From NCBI GenBank assembly GCA_044433115.1, contig JAWXTY010000001.1, forward strand, positions 165,198 to 229,197: a stretch of 64,000 nt of DNA, read 5' to 3'. The notes under the pieces were generated by a model. That model saw nothing but the letters and a program-made list of their open reading frames with translations, made no database searches and was not told where the DNA came from. Each line of letters opens with the position of its first letter. Position 1 is the stretch's first letter. Both the position numbers and the translations under genes were made by a program. Below are positions 26,365-34,951 of this stretch, piece after piece. Origin of the DNA: CAKUIA01 sp044433115. Lineage in GTDB: Bacteria; Verrucomicrobiota; Verrucomicrobiia; Opitutales; Intestinicryptomonadaceae.

Positions 26365-26657
26365 GGTGGGTTCTAAAAATTGGCAATTAGCTATTTTTAA
26401 GGCTACAACCGTAAGGGCGTAGGAGCATTGCTTTGGCAATGACCCTGAGCGATAGCGAATGGGCGAAAAGGGCTTTATTGCCTTGAGTCATTATTTTTAG
26501 CGTAATTTTCTTGTTTTTTAAGGCGAATAATGCAATTATCTAAGGTAAAAACAAGGAAATTTAAGCAAAAATAGGCTAAAAAGAGCAATTGTAGCTTATC
26601 TGAGTGTAAAAACAAAGTTTTTGCTTTCTTGAAAAAACCAATTTTTAAAATCCACCT
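26365..26657 (+). mobile_element. 293-bp MITE-like element with 20-bp terminal inverted repeats
   Basis: The left end AGGTGGGTTCTAAAAATTGG (26365-26384) and the right end, the reverse complement of AGGTGGATTTTAAAAATTGG (26638-26657), match at 18 of 20 positions. The interior has no ORF but holds a hairpin (CATTGC/GCAATG) and an imperfect long stem TTTCTTGTTTTT...AAAAACAAGGAAA around 26509-26557 with AGGCGAATAA at its centre. The right end stops 2 nt before the ATG of the Sel1-repeat gene. No target-site duplication is evident. Related sequences occur elsewhere in the window. It accounts for most of the 406-bp gap after the synthetase gene. Confidence 0.65.
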
Positions 26658-26659
26658 TT

Positions 26660-28282
26660 ATGAAAAAGTTAATATCAACAATCTTTATATTTATATTTTT
26701 TGCTTTAAGTTCTTATGCCTTGCCAAAGACTTCAACTGAGACGGCAAAAAAGGCAAGTCCTGCAGAAAGTGTAAAATCTAAGAAAAAGCCTAAGAAGCAA
26801 AATATTCAAAATATTGAAAATGCCAATATTGCAGAAGAAGAATATTTGCTTGGGCTTGCGTATTATGAAGGTAGAGATGTAGCTAAAGATGAGCAAAAGG
26901 CTCTTAATTTTTTAAGAAAATCTGCAGATAAAAACAATGATAACGCCCTATTAAAGCTTGCTAGATTTTATAAAAATTCATCTTGTGGCTTAGAAAAAGA
27001 TATGAAAAAGGCTGTGGAGCTATTCGAAAAATCAGCAAGCCTAAATAACAAATATGCTATATACGACTTAGCTTATTTATACTATCAAGGCGATTATTTT
27101 GAAAAAGATATAGATAAGGCACTAGACTTGTTTTTAAAATCTGCTTATCAAGGAAATAAAAACACTATATATATTGTAAGAAAAATATATCAAAGCGACG
27201 AAAAGAATGCGAAGGCTTTGTATAACTTAGCTCTAATGTGTAAAAAATTCAACTACGAAGCTCTTTCTATTGAATATTTTGAAAAGGCTTTAGAAACTAA
27301 ATATAAAGAAGAAGCCCTAAAGGAAATTAAAGAGCTTGCAGAGTTGGGCAATGATAAAGCTCAATATTCACTTGCTAAGCTCTACGAGGCAGGCGTACAT
27401 ATAAATATAAGCATTAATAAGGCTATTAAAAACTATGAGCTTTCTGCAAAGCAAGCCAACAAAGACGCTACAACTCGTTTAAAGGAATTAGCTAAAGAAA
27501 AGTATTCTCAAGCTGAGTATGCTATAGGCTATTTATACCACAATGGCATAGTTTATGCTGCTGACTTAAATGAGGCTATATATTGGTATGGCAGAGCTGT
27601 AGGGCAAAATAATTTAGATGCACTTAGTCAATTAGAAAAAGCTAACGACGAACGTAACGCTGATATATATGCAACTATTGCTTTTATGTGCAAAGATGGC
27701 GACGAAAAGAGTAAGAAAAAGGCTTTTAATTACTTTAAAAAGTCAGCTTCTTTAGGCAATGCTTATTCTATGAGTAACTTGGGTATGTGCTACGAAAAGG
27801 GAGTTGGCGTAAAGCAAGACCACAAAAAAGCTTTCAATTTATACCTTAAAGCTGCAAAATTAGGTAACAATGCAGCTCAATTTAACCTTGCAAAGGCGTA
27901 TAGAGCTGGGCGTGGAGTTGAGGTAAATTTCGATGAGGCTTTTAAGTATTTTAAATTATCTGCAGAACAAAATAATGTAAATGCAATAGTAGACTTAGGT
28001 ATTTGCTACGAAAAGGGCGAAGGCGTCGAAGTAGATATGCTAAAGGCTATAGAGCTTTTCAAAAAGGCTATGAAAGAAGATGATACTTATGCTATATTCA
28101 AAATAGCAGCCTTTTACGAATGTGGCGAATACCTAAAAAAAGACCCACAACTAGCATTAAATCTATTTAAAAAAGCAGCCCTATTAGGCGATAAAACATC
28201 AATGGAAGTCCTAGAAGAATACAGACAAGCAGCCAAAAATGGCGACAGAGAAGTTATAAAACTTCTTGAAAATTTAGATTAA
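26660..28282 (+). CDS. Secreted Sel1-like repeat (TPR-type) protein
   Basis: The 540-residue protein has a signal peptide (LISTIFIFIFFALSSYALPK), a short basic linker and then Sel1-like repeats to the end. Repeats of about 35-37 residues are clear, for example YSMSNLGMCYEKGVGVKQDH, AQFNLAKAYRAGRGVEVNFD and AIVDLGICYEKGEGVEVDML, each with the alternating small residues of SLR helices. Such proteins are scaffolds for protein-protein contacts, often periplasmic or host-directed; no specific role is implied. The start directly follows the inverted repeat of a MITE-like element, which would therefore supply the promoter or leader. Confidence 0.9.
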   Translation: MKKLISTIFIFIFFALSSYALPKTSTETAKKASPAESVKSKKKPKKQNIQNIENANIAEEEYLLGLAYYEGRDVAKDEQKALNFLRKSADKNNDNALLKLARFYKNSSCGLEKDMKKAVELFEKSASLNNKYAIYDLAYLYYQGDYFEKDIDKALDLFLKSAYQGNKNTIYIVRKIYQSDEKNAKALYNLALMCKKFNYEALSIEYFEKALETKYKEEALKEIKELAELGNDKAQYSLAKLYEAGVHINISINKAIKNYELSAKQANKDATTRLKELAKEKYSQAEYAIGYLYHNGIVYAADLNEAIYWYGRAVGQNNLDALSQLEKANDERNADIYATIAFMCKDGDEKSKKKAFNYFKKSASLGNAYSMSNLGMCYEKGVGVKQDHKKAFNLYLKAAKLGNNAAQFNLAKAYRAGRGVEVNFDEAFKYFKLSAEQNNVNAIVDLGICYEKGEGVEVDMLKAIELFKKAMKEDDTYAIFKIAAFYECGEYLKKDPQLALNLFKKAALLGDKTSMEVLEEYRQAAKNGDREVIKLLENLD

Positions 28283-28323
28283 ACATTTGACTTGTCAATA
28301 TTTAAAATGGTAGATTTGTTGTT

Positions 28324-29061
28324 ATGAATAATAATGAATTTATACGCCCAGATGGTAGGAAATATAACCAAACTAGAGAAATATCTTTTCAAAAGGGCTT
28401 TGCCCCTAATGCAACTGGCTCAGTTTTAGTGAGCTTTGGCAACACAAGAGTTATTTGTGCTGCTTGCCTTGAGAAAAAAGTTCCTAATTGGATGAGAGAT
28501 CAAGCTGACAAAAGTGGCTGGATTACAGCAGAATACTCTATGTTGCCCTACTCTACTCTAACTAGAAAGCAAAGACCAAGTAATGGTAAAATAGATGGCA
28601 GAAGTGTTGAAATTCAAAGACTAATTGGCAGAGCATTAAGAGCTGTTACAGACCTTTCTAAAATCGCCGGCTACACGCTAAGTATAGACTGCGACGTTCT
28701 TCAAGCAGATGGAGGAACTCGCACAGCTTCTATCACAGGTGCTTTTGTTGCAGCGAGTTTAGCCGTAAAAGAACTAATCGCTTCTGGACAAATTACTGAA
28801 AGCCCATTTATAGACAATGTAGCTGCAATTAGTGTTGGTATATACAATGGACAACTCGTTTTAGACTTGCCTTATGAGGAAGATAAGGACGCTGAAGTCG
28901 ACGCTAATATAGCTATGACTGGCTCTGGAAAGTTTGTAGAAGTGCAATCTTCAGGCGAAGAGGCAACTTTCGATTACTCTCAATTAAACGAAATGTTAGC
29001 CCTTGCAAAAGAAGGCATTGAAAGCATTGTCGCAAAGCAAAACGAGATTATAAACTCTTAA
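28324..29061 (+). CDS. rph: Ribonuclease PH
   Basis: Phosphorolytic 3'-5' exoribonuclease that trims tRNA 3' ends. The 245-residue length is standard. Family motifs: RPDGRKYNQTREISF at the N-terminus, GSVLVSFGNTRVICAA, GWITAEYSMLPYSTLTRKQR, GRSVEIQRLIGRALRAV, and DCDVLQADGGTRTASITGAFVA with the phosphate-binding and catalytic Asp residues. It lies 41 nt after the Sel1 gene, and 28 nt before the small Cys-rich gene; the spacing to metK suggests one transcription unit through ahcY, although this is inferred. Confidence 0.97.
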   Translation: MNNNEFIRPDGRKYNQTREISFQKGFAPNATGSVLVSFGNTRVICAACLEKKVPNWMRDQADKSGWITAEYSMLPYSTLTRKQRPSNGKIDGRSVEIQRLIGRALRAVTDLSKIAGYTLSIDCDVLQADGGTRTASITGAFVAASLAVKELIASGQITESPFIDNVAAISVGIYNGQLVLDLPYEEDKDAEVDANIAMTGSGKFVEVQSSGEEATFDYSQLNEMLALAKEGIESIVAKQNEIINS

Positions 29062-29089
29062 AATTTACAAAAACTTAGATTAGAAGAAA

Positions 29090-29407
29090 ATGAATAAAGC
29101 AGAAAAAGCAGTAGAAATTTTTAGAAATCCCTACTCTTGTGCCCAAGCTGTGGCAGTTGCCTTTAAAGGGGAATTATCCCAAGGCGAGCTAGACGAGCTT
29201 AAGGCGAATAGTGGAGGCAAAGCTGAAGGTGGAATTTGTGGAGCATTATATGCAGCTTGCCAAATTTCAAATGACAAAGAAGGCACTTGTGCTGAATTTG
29301 AAAAGCGTGCAGGACACATTAGATGTATAGACCTAAAGACTAAAGGTAGGGTTTCTTGCGATAACTGCGTAAGAATTGCAAGCGAAATTCTTGCGGACAA
29401 AAGCTAA
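29090..29407 (+). CDS. C_GCAxxG_C_C family putative redox protein
   Basis: A 105-residue protein with the cysteine pattern of the C_GCAxxG_C_C family: YSCAQAV near residue 18, GGICGALYAACQI near 48-60, GTCAEFE, then RCIDLK near 87 and SCDNCVRIASEIL near 94-97. The family is proposed to bind a metal cluster or to be redox-active; no substrate is established. Its placement between rph and metK is not something I can explain from a known pathway. Confidence 0.83.
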   Translation: MNKAEKAVEIFRNPYSCAQAVAVAFKGELSQGELDELKANSGGKAEGGICGALYAACQISNDKEGTCAEFEKRAGHIRCIDLKTKGRVSCDNCVRIASEILADKS

Positions 29408-29462
29408 GATTTGTAAAAATATGCTTGCTAAGAAATAATTAAAAATAAATAATGAATAGCTT

Positions 29463-30632
29463 ATGAATAAAAAATATGTTTTCTCATCAGAATCAGTGGG
29501 TGAAGGACACCCAGATAAAGTAGCAGATTATATCTCAGATAGCATCTTAGATGCTTGCTTAGAACAAGACAAGACTTCAAGAGTAGCTTGCGAAACGCTA
29601 GTTAAGAGTAACTGCGTTGTTATTGCTGGCGAAATCACAACAAAAGCTGTTTTCGATTACGAAAAAATAGTTAGACAAGCAATTAGAGAAATTGGTTATG
29701 TTAATGACGACGACGTTTTTCACGCTGACAAAGTTTTTGTATCTAATTTAATTACAAAGCAATCTCCTGACATCTCTCAGGGTGTTAACGCAGCAGCTGC
29801 AAAGGGTAAAAAGACTGCAGAACAAGGTGCTGGCGACCAAGGAATTATGTTCGGTTATGCAACTAACGAGACTCCTGAATATATGCCTGCTTCTATAATG
29901 TTTGCTCACCAAATTTTAACAGAATTGGCTCAACAAAGAAAGTCAGGAACAGCTCCATCTTGGGTACGCCCAGACTGTAAGAGCCAAGTTGCTGTATCTT
30001 ACGAAAATGGCAAGCTTGTTGCGATTGACTCAGTTGTAGTTTCTACTCAGCACGCAGCTAATACTGAACACGCTGACATTGAAGCTTATATCATTGAAAA
30101 TGTAATCAAAAAAGCTTTGCCTGCTGATTTAATTGCAAATGCTCAATTCTTAGTTAACCCTACAGGCAACTTTGTAGTAGGTGGACCTCAAGGCGACTCT
30201 GGCTTAACTGGCAGAAAAATCATAGTAGACACTTATGGTGGCGTTGGCAGACACGGAGGTGGTGCATTCTCTGGCAAAGACCCTTCTAAGGTAGACAGAA
30301 GTGCTGCGTATATGTGCAGATGGGTAGCGAAAAATATCGTTGCTGCAGGTTTCGCTGACAAGTGCGAGCTTCAAGTTGCATACGCTATTGGACACCCAGA
30401 ACCTACTTCAATTTTCGTAGATACTTTTGGCACAGCTAAGTTCGAAGAAGAAAAAATCGTAGAAGCTGTTAAGGCTGTATTTAGCTTTAAGCCTGCTGAT
30501 ATTGTTTCTCAACTAGACCTACTTAACCCTATTTACAAAAAATCAACTAATTATGGACACTTCACTAAACAAGATTTATCTTGGGAATGTCTATGCAAAG
30601 TTGAGGCTCTAAAGGAAGCCATTAAAGCTTAA
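29463..30632 (+). CDS. metK: S-adenosylmethionine synthetase
   Basis: Makes SAM from methionine and ATP. The 389-residue protein shows the N-terminal SESVGEGHPDKVADYISD with the metal and phosphate ligands, GAGDQGIMFGYATNETPEYMP near residue 120, GPQGDSGLTGRKIIVDTYGG near 242 and GGGAFSGKDPSKVDRSAAYM near 262. All are standard. The 55-nt upstream gap is too short for a SAM riboswitch and shows none. Only one base separates its stop from the ahcY start, so the two SAM-cycle enzymes are co-transcribed. Confidence 0.98.
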   Translation: MNKKYVFSSESVGEGHPDKVADYISDSILDACLEQDKTSRVACETLVKSNCVVIAGEITTKAVFDYEKIVRQAIREIGYVNDDDVFHADKVFVSNLITKQSPDISQGVNAAAAKGKKTAEQGAGDQGIMFGYATNETPEYMPASIMFAHQILTELAQQRKSGTAPSWVRPDCKSQVAVSYENGKLVAIDSVVVSTQHAANTEHADIEAYIIENVIKKALPADLIANAQFLVNPTGNFVVGGPQGDSGLTGRKIIVDTYGGVGRHGGGAFSGKDPSKVDRSAAYMCRWVAKNIVAAGFADKCELQVAYAIGHPEPTSIFVDTFGTAKFEEEKIVEAVKAVFSFKPADIVSQLDLLNPIYKKSTNYGHFTKQDLSWECLCKVEALKEAIKA

Positions 30633-30633
30633 T

Positions 30634-32046
30634 ATGTCAGAATTTACAGACTATAAGGTTGCCGATATTTCTCTAGCAGAATTTGGCAGAAAAGAATTAG
30701 ATATAGCAGAACAAGAAATGCCAGGGCTAATGGCAATTCGTAAAAAGTATTCTACAGAAAAGCCTCTTAAGGGTGTTAGATTAACTGGTAGCTTGCATAT
30801 GACTATACAAACTGCAGTTCTAATTGAAACTCTTAAGGACTTAGGTGCCGACGTGCGTTGGGCATCTTGCAATATCTTTTCGACTCAAGACCACGCTGCA
30901 GCTGCTATCGCTAAAAGTGGTACTCCTGTATTTGCTTGGAAGGGCGAAACTCTTGAAGAATATTGGGACTGCACGCTCGAAGCCTTATCTTTCCCTGATG
31001 GCAAAGGTCCTCAGATGATTGTAGACGATGGTGGCGACGCTACTTTGTTAATACACAAGGGTTGTGAGCTTGAAGAAGGCTCTAATTGGGTAAACGAGGA
31101 GTCTGGCTCTCACGAAGAAGAAGTTATCAAGGCTTTGCTTAAAAAAGTATATGCTAAAGACCCAACATATTGGACTAAGGTAGCTAAAGAAGTTAAGGGT
31201 GTTTCTGAAGAAACTACAACTGGCGTACATAGACTATATAGAATGGTTCAAGAGGGTACTTTACGCTTCCCTGCAATTAACGTAAATGACTCAGTAACAA
31301 AGTCTAAGTTCGATAACTTATATGGTTGCAGAGAGTCTTTAGTAGATGGCATTAAGCGTGCTACTGACGTTATGATTGCTGGCAAAACTGCTGTGGTTTG
31401 TGGCTATGGCGACGTTGGCAAGGGTTGTGTACAAGCTCTAAAGGGCTTAGGGGCAATAATTATCGTAACAGAAATCGACCCTATTTGTGCTTTGCAAGCT
31501 GCAATGGAAGGCTATAGAGTTACAACTATAGAAGAAGCTTTGCCTGTTGCTGATATTTATGTAACGACTACTGGTAATTTAGACATTATTAGAATTGAAC
31601 ATATGGAAAAGATGAAGGATCAAGCCATCATCTGTAATATCGGACACTTCGATAATGAAATCCAAGTTTCTAAACTAGAAAATTATCCAAATATCCAAAA
31701 GTTGAATATCAAGCCTCAAGTAGATAAGTATACTTTCCCAGATGGAAAATCTATATTCTTACTTGCTGAAGGTAGACTAGTAAACTTGGGCTGTGCAACA
31801 GGACACCCATCTTTTGTGATGAGTAACTCTTTTGCGAACCAAGCTTTGGCTCAAATAGACTTGTGGAAGAATAAAGATGTATACGAAAACAAAGTGTACA
31901 TTTTGCCTAAGTATCTTGACGAAGAAGTTGCAAGATTACACTTAGAGAAAATTGGCGTAAAGCTAACAACTCTAACTAAGGAACAAGCAGACTATATTGG
32001 TGTAGATGTAAATGGTCCTTATAAGGCTGAGATATATCGCTACTAA
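30634..32046 (+). CDS. ahcY: Adenosylhomocysteinase (S-adenosylhomocysteine hydrolase)
   Basis: Hydrolyses S-adenosylhomocysteine to adenosine and homocysteine with bound NAD, relieving product inhibition of methyltransferases. The 470-residue protein shows SLHMTIQTAVLIETL, the catalytic NVNDSVTKSKFDNLYGCRES, the NAD-binding GYGDVGKGCVQALKGLGA and the C-terminal LDEEVARLHLEKIG and GPYKAEIYRY, where the final Lys/Tyr reach into the partner subunit's NAD site. It pairs with metK. Up to three terminators follow. Confidence 0.98.
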   Translation: MSEFTDYKVADISLAEFGRKELDIAEQEMPGLMAIRKKYSTEKPLKGVRLTGSLHMTIQTAVLIETLKDLGADVRWASCNIFSTQDHAAAAIAKSGTPVFAWKGETLEEYWDCTLEALSFPDGKGPQMIVDDGGDATLLIHKGCELEEGSNWVNEESGSHEEEVIKALLKKVYAKDPTYWTKVAKEVKGVSEETTTGVHRLYRMVQEGTLRFPAINVNDSVTKSKFDNLYGCRESLVDGIKRATDVMIAGKTAVVCGYGDVGKGCVQALKGLGAIIIVTEIDPICALQAAMEGYRVTTIEEALPVADIYVTTTGNLDIIRIEHMEKMKDQAIICNIGHFDNEIQVSKLENYPNIQKLNIKPQVDKYTFPDGKSIFLLAEGRLVNLGCATGHPSFVMSNSFANQALAQIDLWKNKDVYENKVYILPKYLDEEVARLHLEKIGVKLTTLTKEQADYIGVDVNGPYKAEIYRY

Positions 32047-32053
32047 TTTAAAC

Positions 32054-32116
32054 AAAAACGCAGGTTCAAATGAGCTTGCGTTTTTTATAGCTTAGTTCCC
32101 ATTTAGGAACTTTTTT
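32054..32116 (+). terminator. Two consecutive terminator hairpins after ahcY
   Basis: The first is AAAAACGCA/TGCGTTTTT (32054-32062 with 32077-32085), followed by T. The second is AGTTCC/GGAACT (32094-32099 with 32106-32111), followed by TTTTT. Confidence 0.75.
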
Positions 32117-32124
32117 AGGACATA

Positions 32125-32161
32125 AAAAAACAAGCAAAGCTAAATTCTTTGCTTGTTTTTT
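32125..32161. terminator. Bidirectional terminator between ahcY and the RHH gene
   Basis: A perfect 15-bp stem (32125-32139 with 32147-32161), 7-nt loop, A-run on one side and T-run on the other. It serves the minus-strand gene ending at 32180 as well. Confidence 0.88.
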
Positions 32162-32179
32162 GCTTAGTTATCTTAAAAC

Positions 32180-32404
32180 TTATTTAAGAAATCTTTTAGA
32201 CTCAGCCAAAGCTGCTGCACTTTCAGCCTGAGCTAAAGCTGCTTCTTTTGCCAAGTTAGATAGAGTATTAACAATATAGTTAGAACGATTTCTGTTTTCG
32301 TTTCTAGCTAAGTCGTCAATTATTGCTACCAAGTTTTCAGGAAGACTGATTGAAATTTGAGTCATACCTATTGCTCTTGTTGATGATCCTTTTGGTCTTG
32401 CCAT
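32180..32404 (-). CDS. Ribbon-helix-helix (CopG/Arc-type) DNA-binding protein
   Basis: A 74-residue protein from the ATG complementary to 32402-32404, chosen because AAAGGAAA lies 7 nt before it; an upstream in-frame ATG would add 18 residues that look like leader sequence. The core TQISISLPENLVAIIDDLARNENRNRSNYIVNTL is a typical RHH domain: the beta strand that reads DNA, then two helices with the turn around NRSNYI. The C-terminal third is Ala/Glu-rich and helical. No toxin partner lies next to it, so it may be a stand-alone regulator instead of an antitoxin. Targets unknown. Confidence 0.82.
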   Translation of the reverse strand: MARPKGSSTRAIGMTQISISLPENLVAIIDDLARNENRNRSNYIVNTLSNLAKEAALAQAESAAALAESKRFLK

Positions 32405-32813
32405 AACATTTCCTTTTTTAGATGGTTTATCTGGGTTTATTTTATTGAAATAATACAATTAGATTATTATAAGCTAGCTCTTTCAAATGAAGAGTTGTTC
32501 TTTTTGTTTTGTTTCGCTCAATTCTTATCTTTTATCGCCAAATAATTCATTATTATACTTAAAGAGATAAAAACTTAGCACTAAAACAAAGTCAAAAATA
32601 AGCAACTGCCAATTTTTTAGAAACACCTTATCTTATTTTTCTACAATAAAAAACCAAAAAAGAAAGGAAGTCAACTCTTTTTTTAAATTATTATATATTT
32701 TTTATGATACAATTAAAATTAAAGTGCGTTTTAGGCTGATTTTTTTGTAAAATTTGCTAATTTTGATGATTTTAAGCTTAATAACTCTAAAGAATACTTT
32801 TTCTAACAAGAGT
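32405..32813. other. 409-bp AT-rich intergenic region containing an AGGTG-end element
   Basis: Separates two minus-strand genes. It presumably holds the promoter of the RHH gene. The piece at 32582-32628 in reverse complement reads AGGTGTTTCTAAAAAATTGG followed by CAGTTGCTTATTTTTGA, matching the end of the element at 26365. Its outer end (CACCT at 32624-32628) faces the rodZ side. No ORF is credible. Confidence 0.65.
32582..32628 (-). repeat. AGGTG-end dispersed element, partial copy
   Basis: On the minus strand this begins AGGTGTTTCTAAAAAATTGG and aligns with the left end of the 26365 element for about 35 nt with few mismatches. No matching second terminal repeat was found nearby. Confidence 0.6.
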
Positions 32814-33623
32814 TTAAGGTGCTGTTATATTTAATAAGAAAGGACCTTTAACCTTATCAGATATTTTCGCAGCTTCAGAGTTTTTGAAGATTAGCAATTT
32901 TTCTATATCAGAACCTTCAAGTATTACTCCTGTTCCTGCAATTTCAAAATCTTTAATCTCACCTGCATTTAATGGACCTGTATAAATAGGGTTATTTTTT
33001 TGTCCATCATAGTACAAAATTACGTGAGTGTCTTGATTAACTTTTGTTTGCAAAGTCAAGGTAAAGTTAGCTGCAGTAGAATTTACAATAACAGAATTAT
33101 CAATTAAATCTGTATTATCATCAGAGTTAGACAAGATAGACCTAAACAAGAAGAATATAATTAATATACCCAAAAATACGCTAGAGCCAATCAAAGCAAT
33201 CTTGATATAATTCATTTTAGCATCGCCTTCCAAAGGAGAAGGAGGCGACTCAAAGTAATCAGTATTAGGGTCGAAACGCTCACTAGTGTCGACAACATCA
33301 GCTTCTACAGTATTATTAAGAGCTTCGTTGCTTAGCATTGTATCATTTTGAGCAATTTTATTTAAAATGCCAGCAGATGAATTTCTAACATCGCCTTGCA
33401 TAAGCTTATACTCTTGCATAATCTCGTCAGCGTTCAATTTCAAATAATCTGCATAAAGGCGAAGGAAGCCTCTTCTATATACGTCAGGCAAATTGAAAGA
33501 AAAATCGTTTTTCTCCATTGACACTAAAAATTCTTGCTTAATTTTAGTATACATAACTGCATCTTTTAAAGTTAAGCCTCTTGCATTACGAGCTTGTTCT
33601 AGTTTTTCACCAATATTTTTCAT
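32814..33623 (-). CDS. rodZ: RodZ-like helix-turn-helix membrane protein
   Basis: The 269-residue protein has an N-terminal Cro/C1-type HTH (EKLEQARNARGLTLKDAVMYTKIKQEF, about residues 5-70, continuing VYRRGFLRLYADYLKLNADEI), a linker, one TM at about 146-166 and an extracytoplasmic C-terminal beta domain like DUF4115. That is RodZ architecture. In rods RodZ links MreB to the cell wall machinery. mreB is not in the window, so the role here is inferred from family. The adjacent lptG operon is divergent. Confidence 0.87.
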   Translation of the reverse strand: MKNIGEKLEQARNARGLTLKDAVMYTKIKQEFLVSMEKNDFSFNLPDVYRRGFLRLYADYLKLNADEIMQEYKLMQGDVRNSSAGILNKIAQNDTMLSNEALNNTVEADVVDTSERFDPNTDYFESPPSPLEGDAKMNYIKIALIGSSVFLGILIIFFLFRSILSNSDDNTDLIDNSVIVNSTAANFTLTLQTKVNQDTHVILYYDGQKNNPIYTGPLNAGEIKDFEIAGTGVILEGSDIEKLLIFKNSEAAKISDKVKGPFLLNITAP

Positions 33624-33760
33624 TTTTGCTATATTTTTTATAGATAAAAGTTTTAGCCTTTACGCTATATATTAAAGTTAAATTTTCAATTAGTTTATAT
33701 TAGACCAAAAGCTAAAGAGAAGAGCAAGTGTTTTTTATAAAAAACATAGATAAATATAAT

Positions 33761-33800
33761 TTCTAAAAAATAGAAGTTGATTATTTTTTGAATTACACCT
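33761..33800 (-). repeat. AGGTG-end dispersed element, partial copy upstream of lptG
   Basis: In reverse complement it starts AGGTGTAATTCAAAAAATAA and resembles the 63753 copy. The forward reading TTCTAAAAAATAGAAGTTGA also resembles the element, reflecting its partly palindromic nature. It lies in the 222-bp divergent gap between rodZ and lptG, 45 nt before the lptG start. Confidence 0.5.
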
Positions 33801-33845
33801 AATATAGCTAGTATATTTAAGATAAAATAGGATTACAGATAACTT

Positions 33846-34946
33846 ATGAAGATAATAGACAAATATATAATATCAGAATGGCTCAAGGTCTTCATAGGTG
33901 CAATAGTTTTGACTTTAGGTATATTAAGCTTACACAATGCTTATAGAGACTTGCCAGACCTCATATCTTTTGGAGCAAGCGTGTGGCAAATAATCTATTA
34001 TCACCTTTTGCTATTGCCTGCGTATATGCCTGTAATTATGCCTATTAGCTTGTTGTTGTCTGTGATATTTACATTGGGTAATTTGCATAGAAATTCTGAA
34101 ATTATTGCAATGCGTGCAGCAGGTATGAGTATATTTAGAATATCAAGGTCGCTATGGTTTGCTGGTATATTGCTTTCAGCCCTACTCTTTTACTTGAATG
34201 CCGAAGTTGTCCCACGTGCAACAGAGCAAGCAAGAGCAGACTATGAAGCCCTCGAGCAAAAAGGCGAGCCAGACAAGGCAAAACTCAATAGAATTAACAC
34301 TCTAAGGCACTTGACTTTAAATAATAATATCGACTCAAGACTTTGGTTTATAGATACATACGACCAAACTACTGGGCAGATTTTAGGTATAGAAATTCAT
34401 ACATTAAATGAAGATGGCAAGCAAATTTTGTCTGTAAAAGCGAATAAGGGAGTCTATGAAAATGGCTCTTGGATTTTGCAAAATGGGGTAGAAATTCCTT
34501 ATAATCCAGAGACAAATAAGCCATCACGCCCAATTAAATTTCAATCTAAGACATACGAAGAATATACTGAGTCGCCTGCCCTTATGATATTGAGTAGGAA
34601 GCGTCCTAAGGACTTGTCTGTGTTGGAGCTAAAGAGTTTGACTTCGACTTTGGGCGAAAAGAGAGAAATGCTCGCTTATGCTGTTCAGCTACAATCTATG
34701 TTGGCAAGCCCATTGATTTGCTTGATAGTAGTTGCAATAGCGATACCATTTTCAGTAGCAGGAGTGAGAACAAACCCAATGGTTGGCGTATCTAAAACTA
34801 TAGGGCTGTTCTTTGCGTATTATATCCTTGTTAATATATTCTCAGCCTTGGGGGGCAAAGAGATACTATCGCCTGCAGTGGCGGCTTGGACTCCGAATAT
34901 ATTGATGTTGCTATTTGCACTTAGCCTTTATAGAAAGAATATATAA
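33846..34946 (+). CDS. lptG: LptF/LptG-family lipopolysaccharide export permease
   Basis: Inner-membrane permease that with LptB extracts LPS and hands it to the Lpt bridge. The 366-residue YjgP/YjgQ protein opens with IIDKYIISEWLKVFIGAIVL and has TM segments near residues 15-31, 60-82, 103-120, and three more in the C-terminal third (SMLASPLICLIVVAIAIPFS; GLFFAYYILVNIFSALGG; ILMLLFALSL), with a large extracytoplasmic domain between. EIIAMRAAGMSIFRISR is the conserved coupling region. Whether it is LptF or LptG is not certain; only one copy lies here. purD follows after 5 nt. Confidence 0.87.
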   Translation: MKIIDKYIISEWLKVFIGAIVLTLGILSLHNAYRDLPDLISFGASVWQIIYYHLLLLPAYMPVIMPISLLLSVIFTLGNLHRNSEIIAMRAAGMSIFRISRSLWFAGILLSALLFYLNAEVVPRATEQARADYEALEQKGEPDKAKLNRINTLRHLTLNNNIDSRLWFIDTYDQTTGQILGIEIHTLNEDGKQILSVKANKGVYENGSWILQNGVEIPYNPETNKPSRPIKFQSKTYEEYTESPALMILSRKRPKDLSVLELKSLTSTLGEKREMLAYAVQLQSMLASPLICLIVVAIAIPFSVAGVRTNPMVGVSKTIGLFFAYYILVNIFSALGGKEILSPAVAAWTPNILMLLFALSLYRKNI

Positions 34947-34951
34947 AAATT

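Noticed and set aside
29408..29462. Possible SAM riboswitch before metK
   Set aside because: The gap is 55 nt, too short, and lacks the conserved stems and a terminator.
32060..32082. GGTTCAAAT resembling a tRNA T-arm
   Set aside because: The flanking CGCA/TGCG stem and T-run form a terminator; no acceptor, D or anticodon arms exist around it.
32180..32404. Antitoxin of a toxin-antitoxin pair
   Set aside because: The ribbon-helix-helix gene has no small toxin-like gene adjacent on either side.
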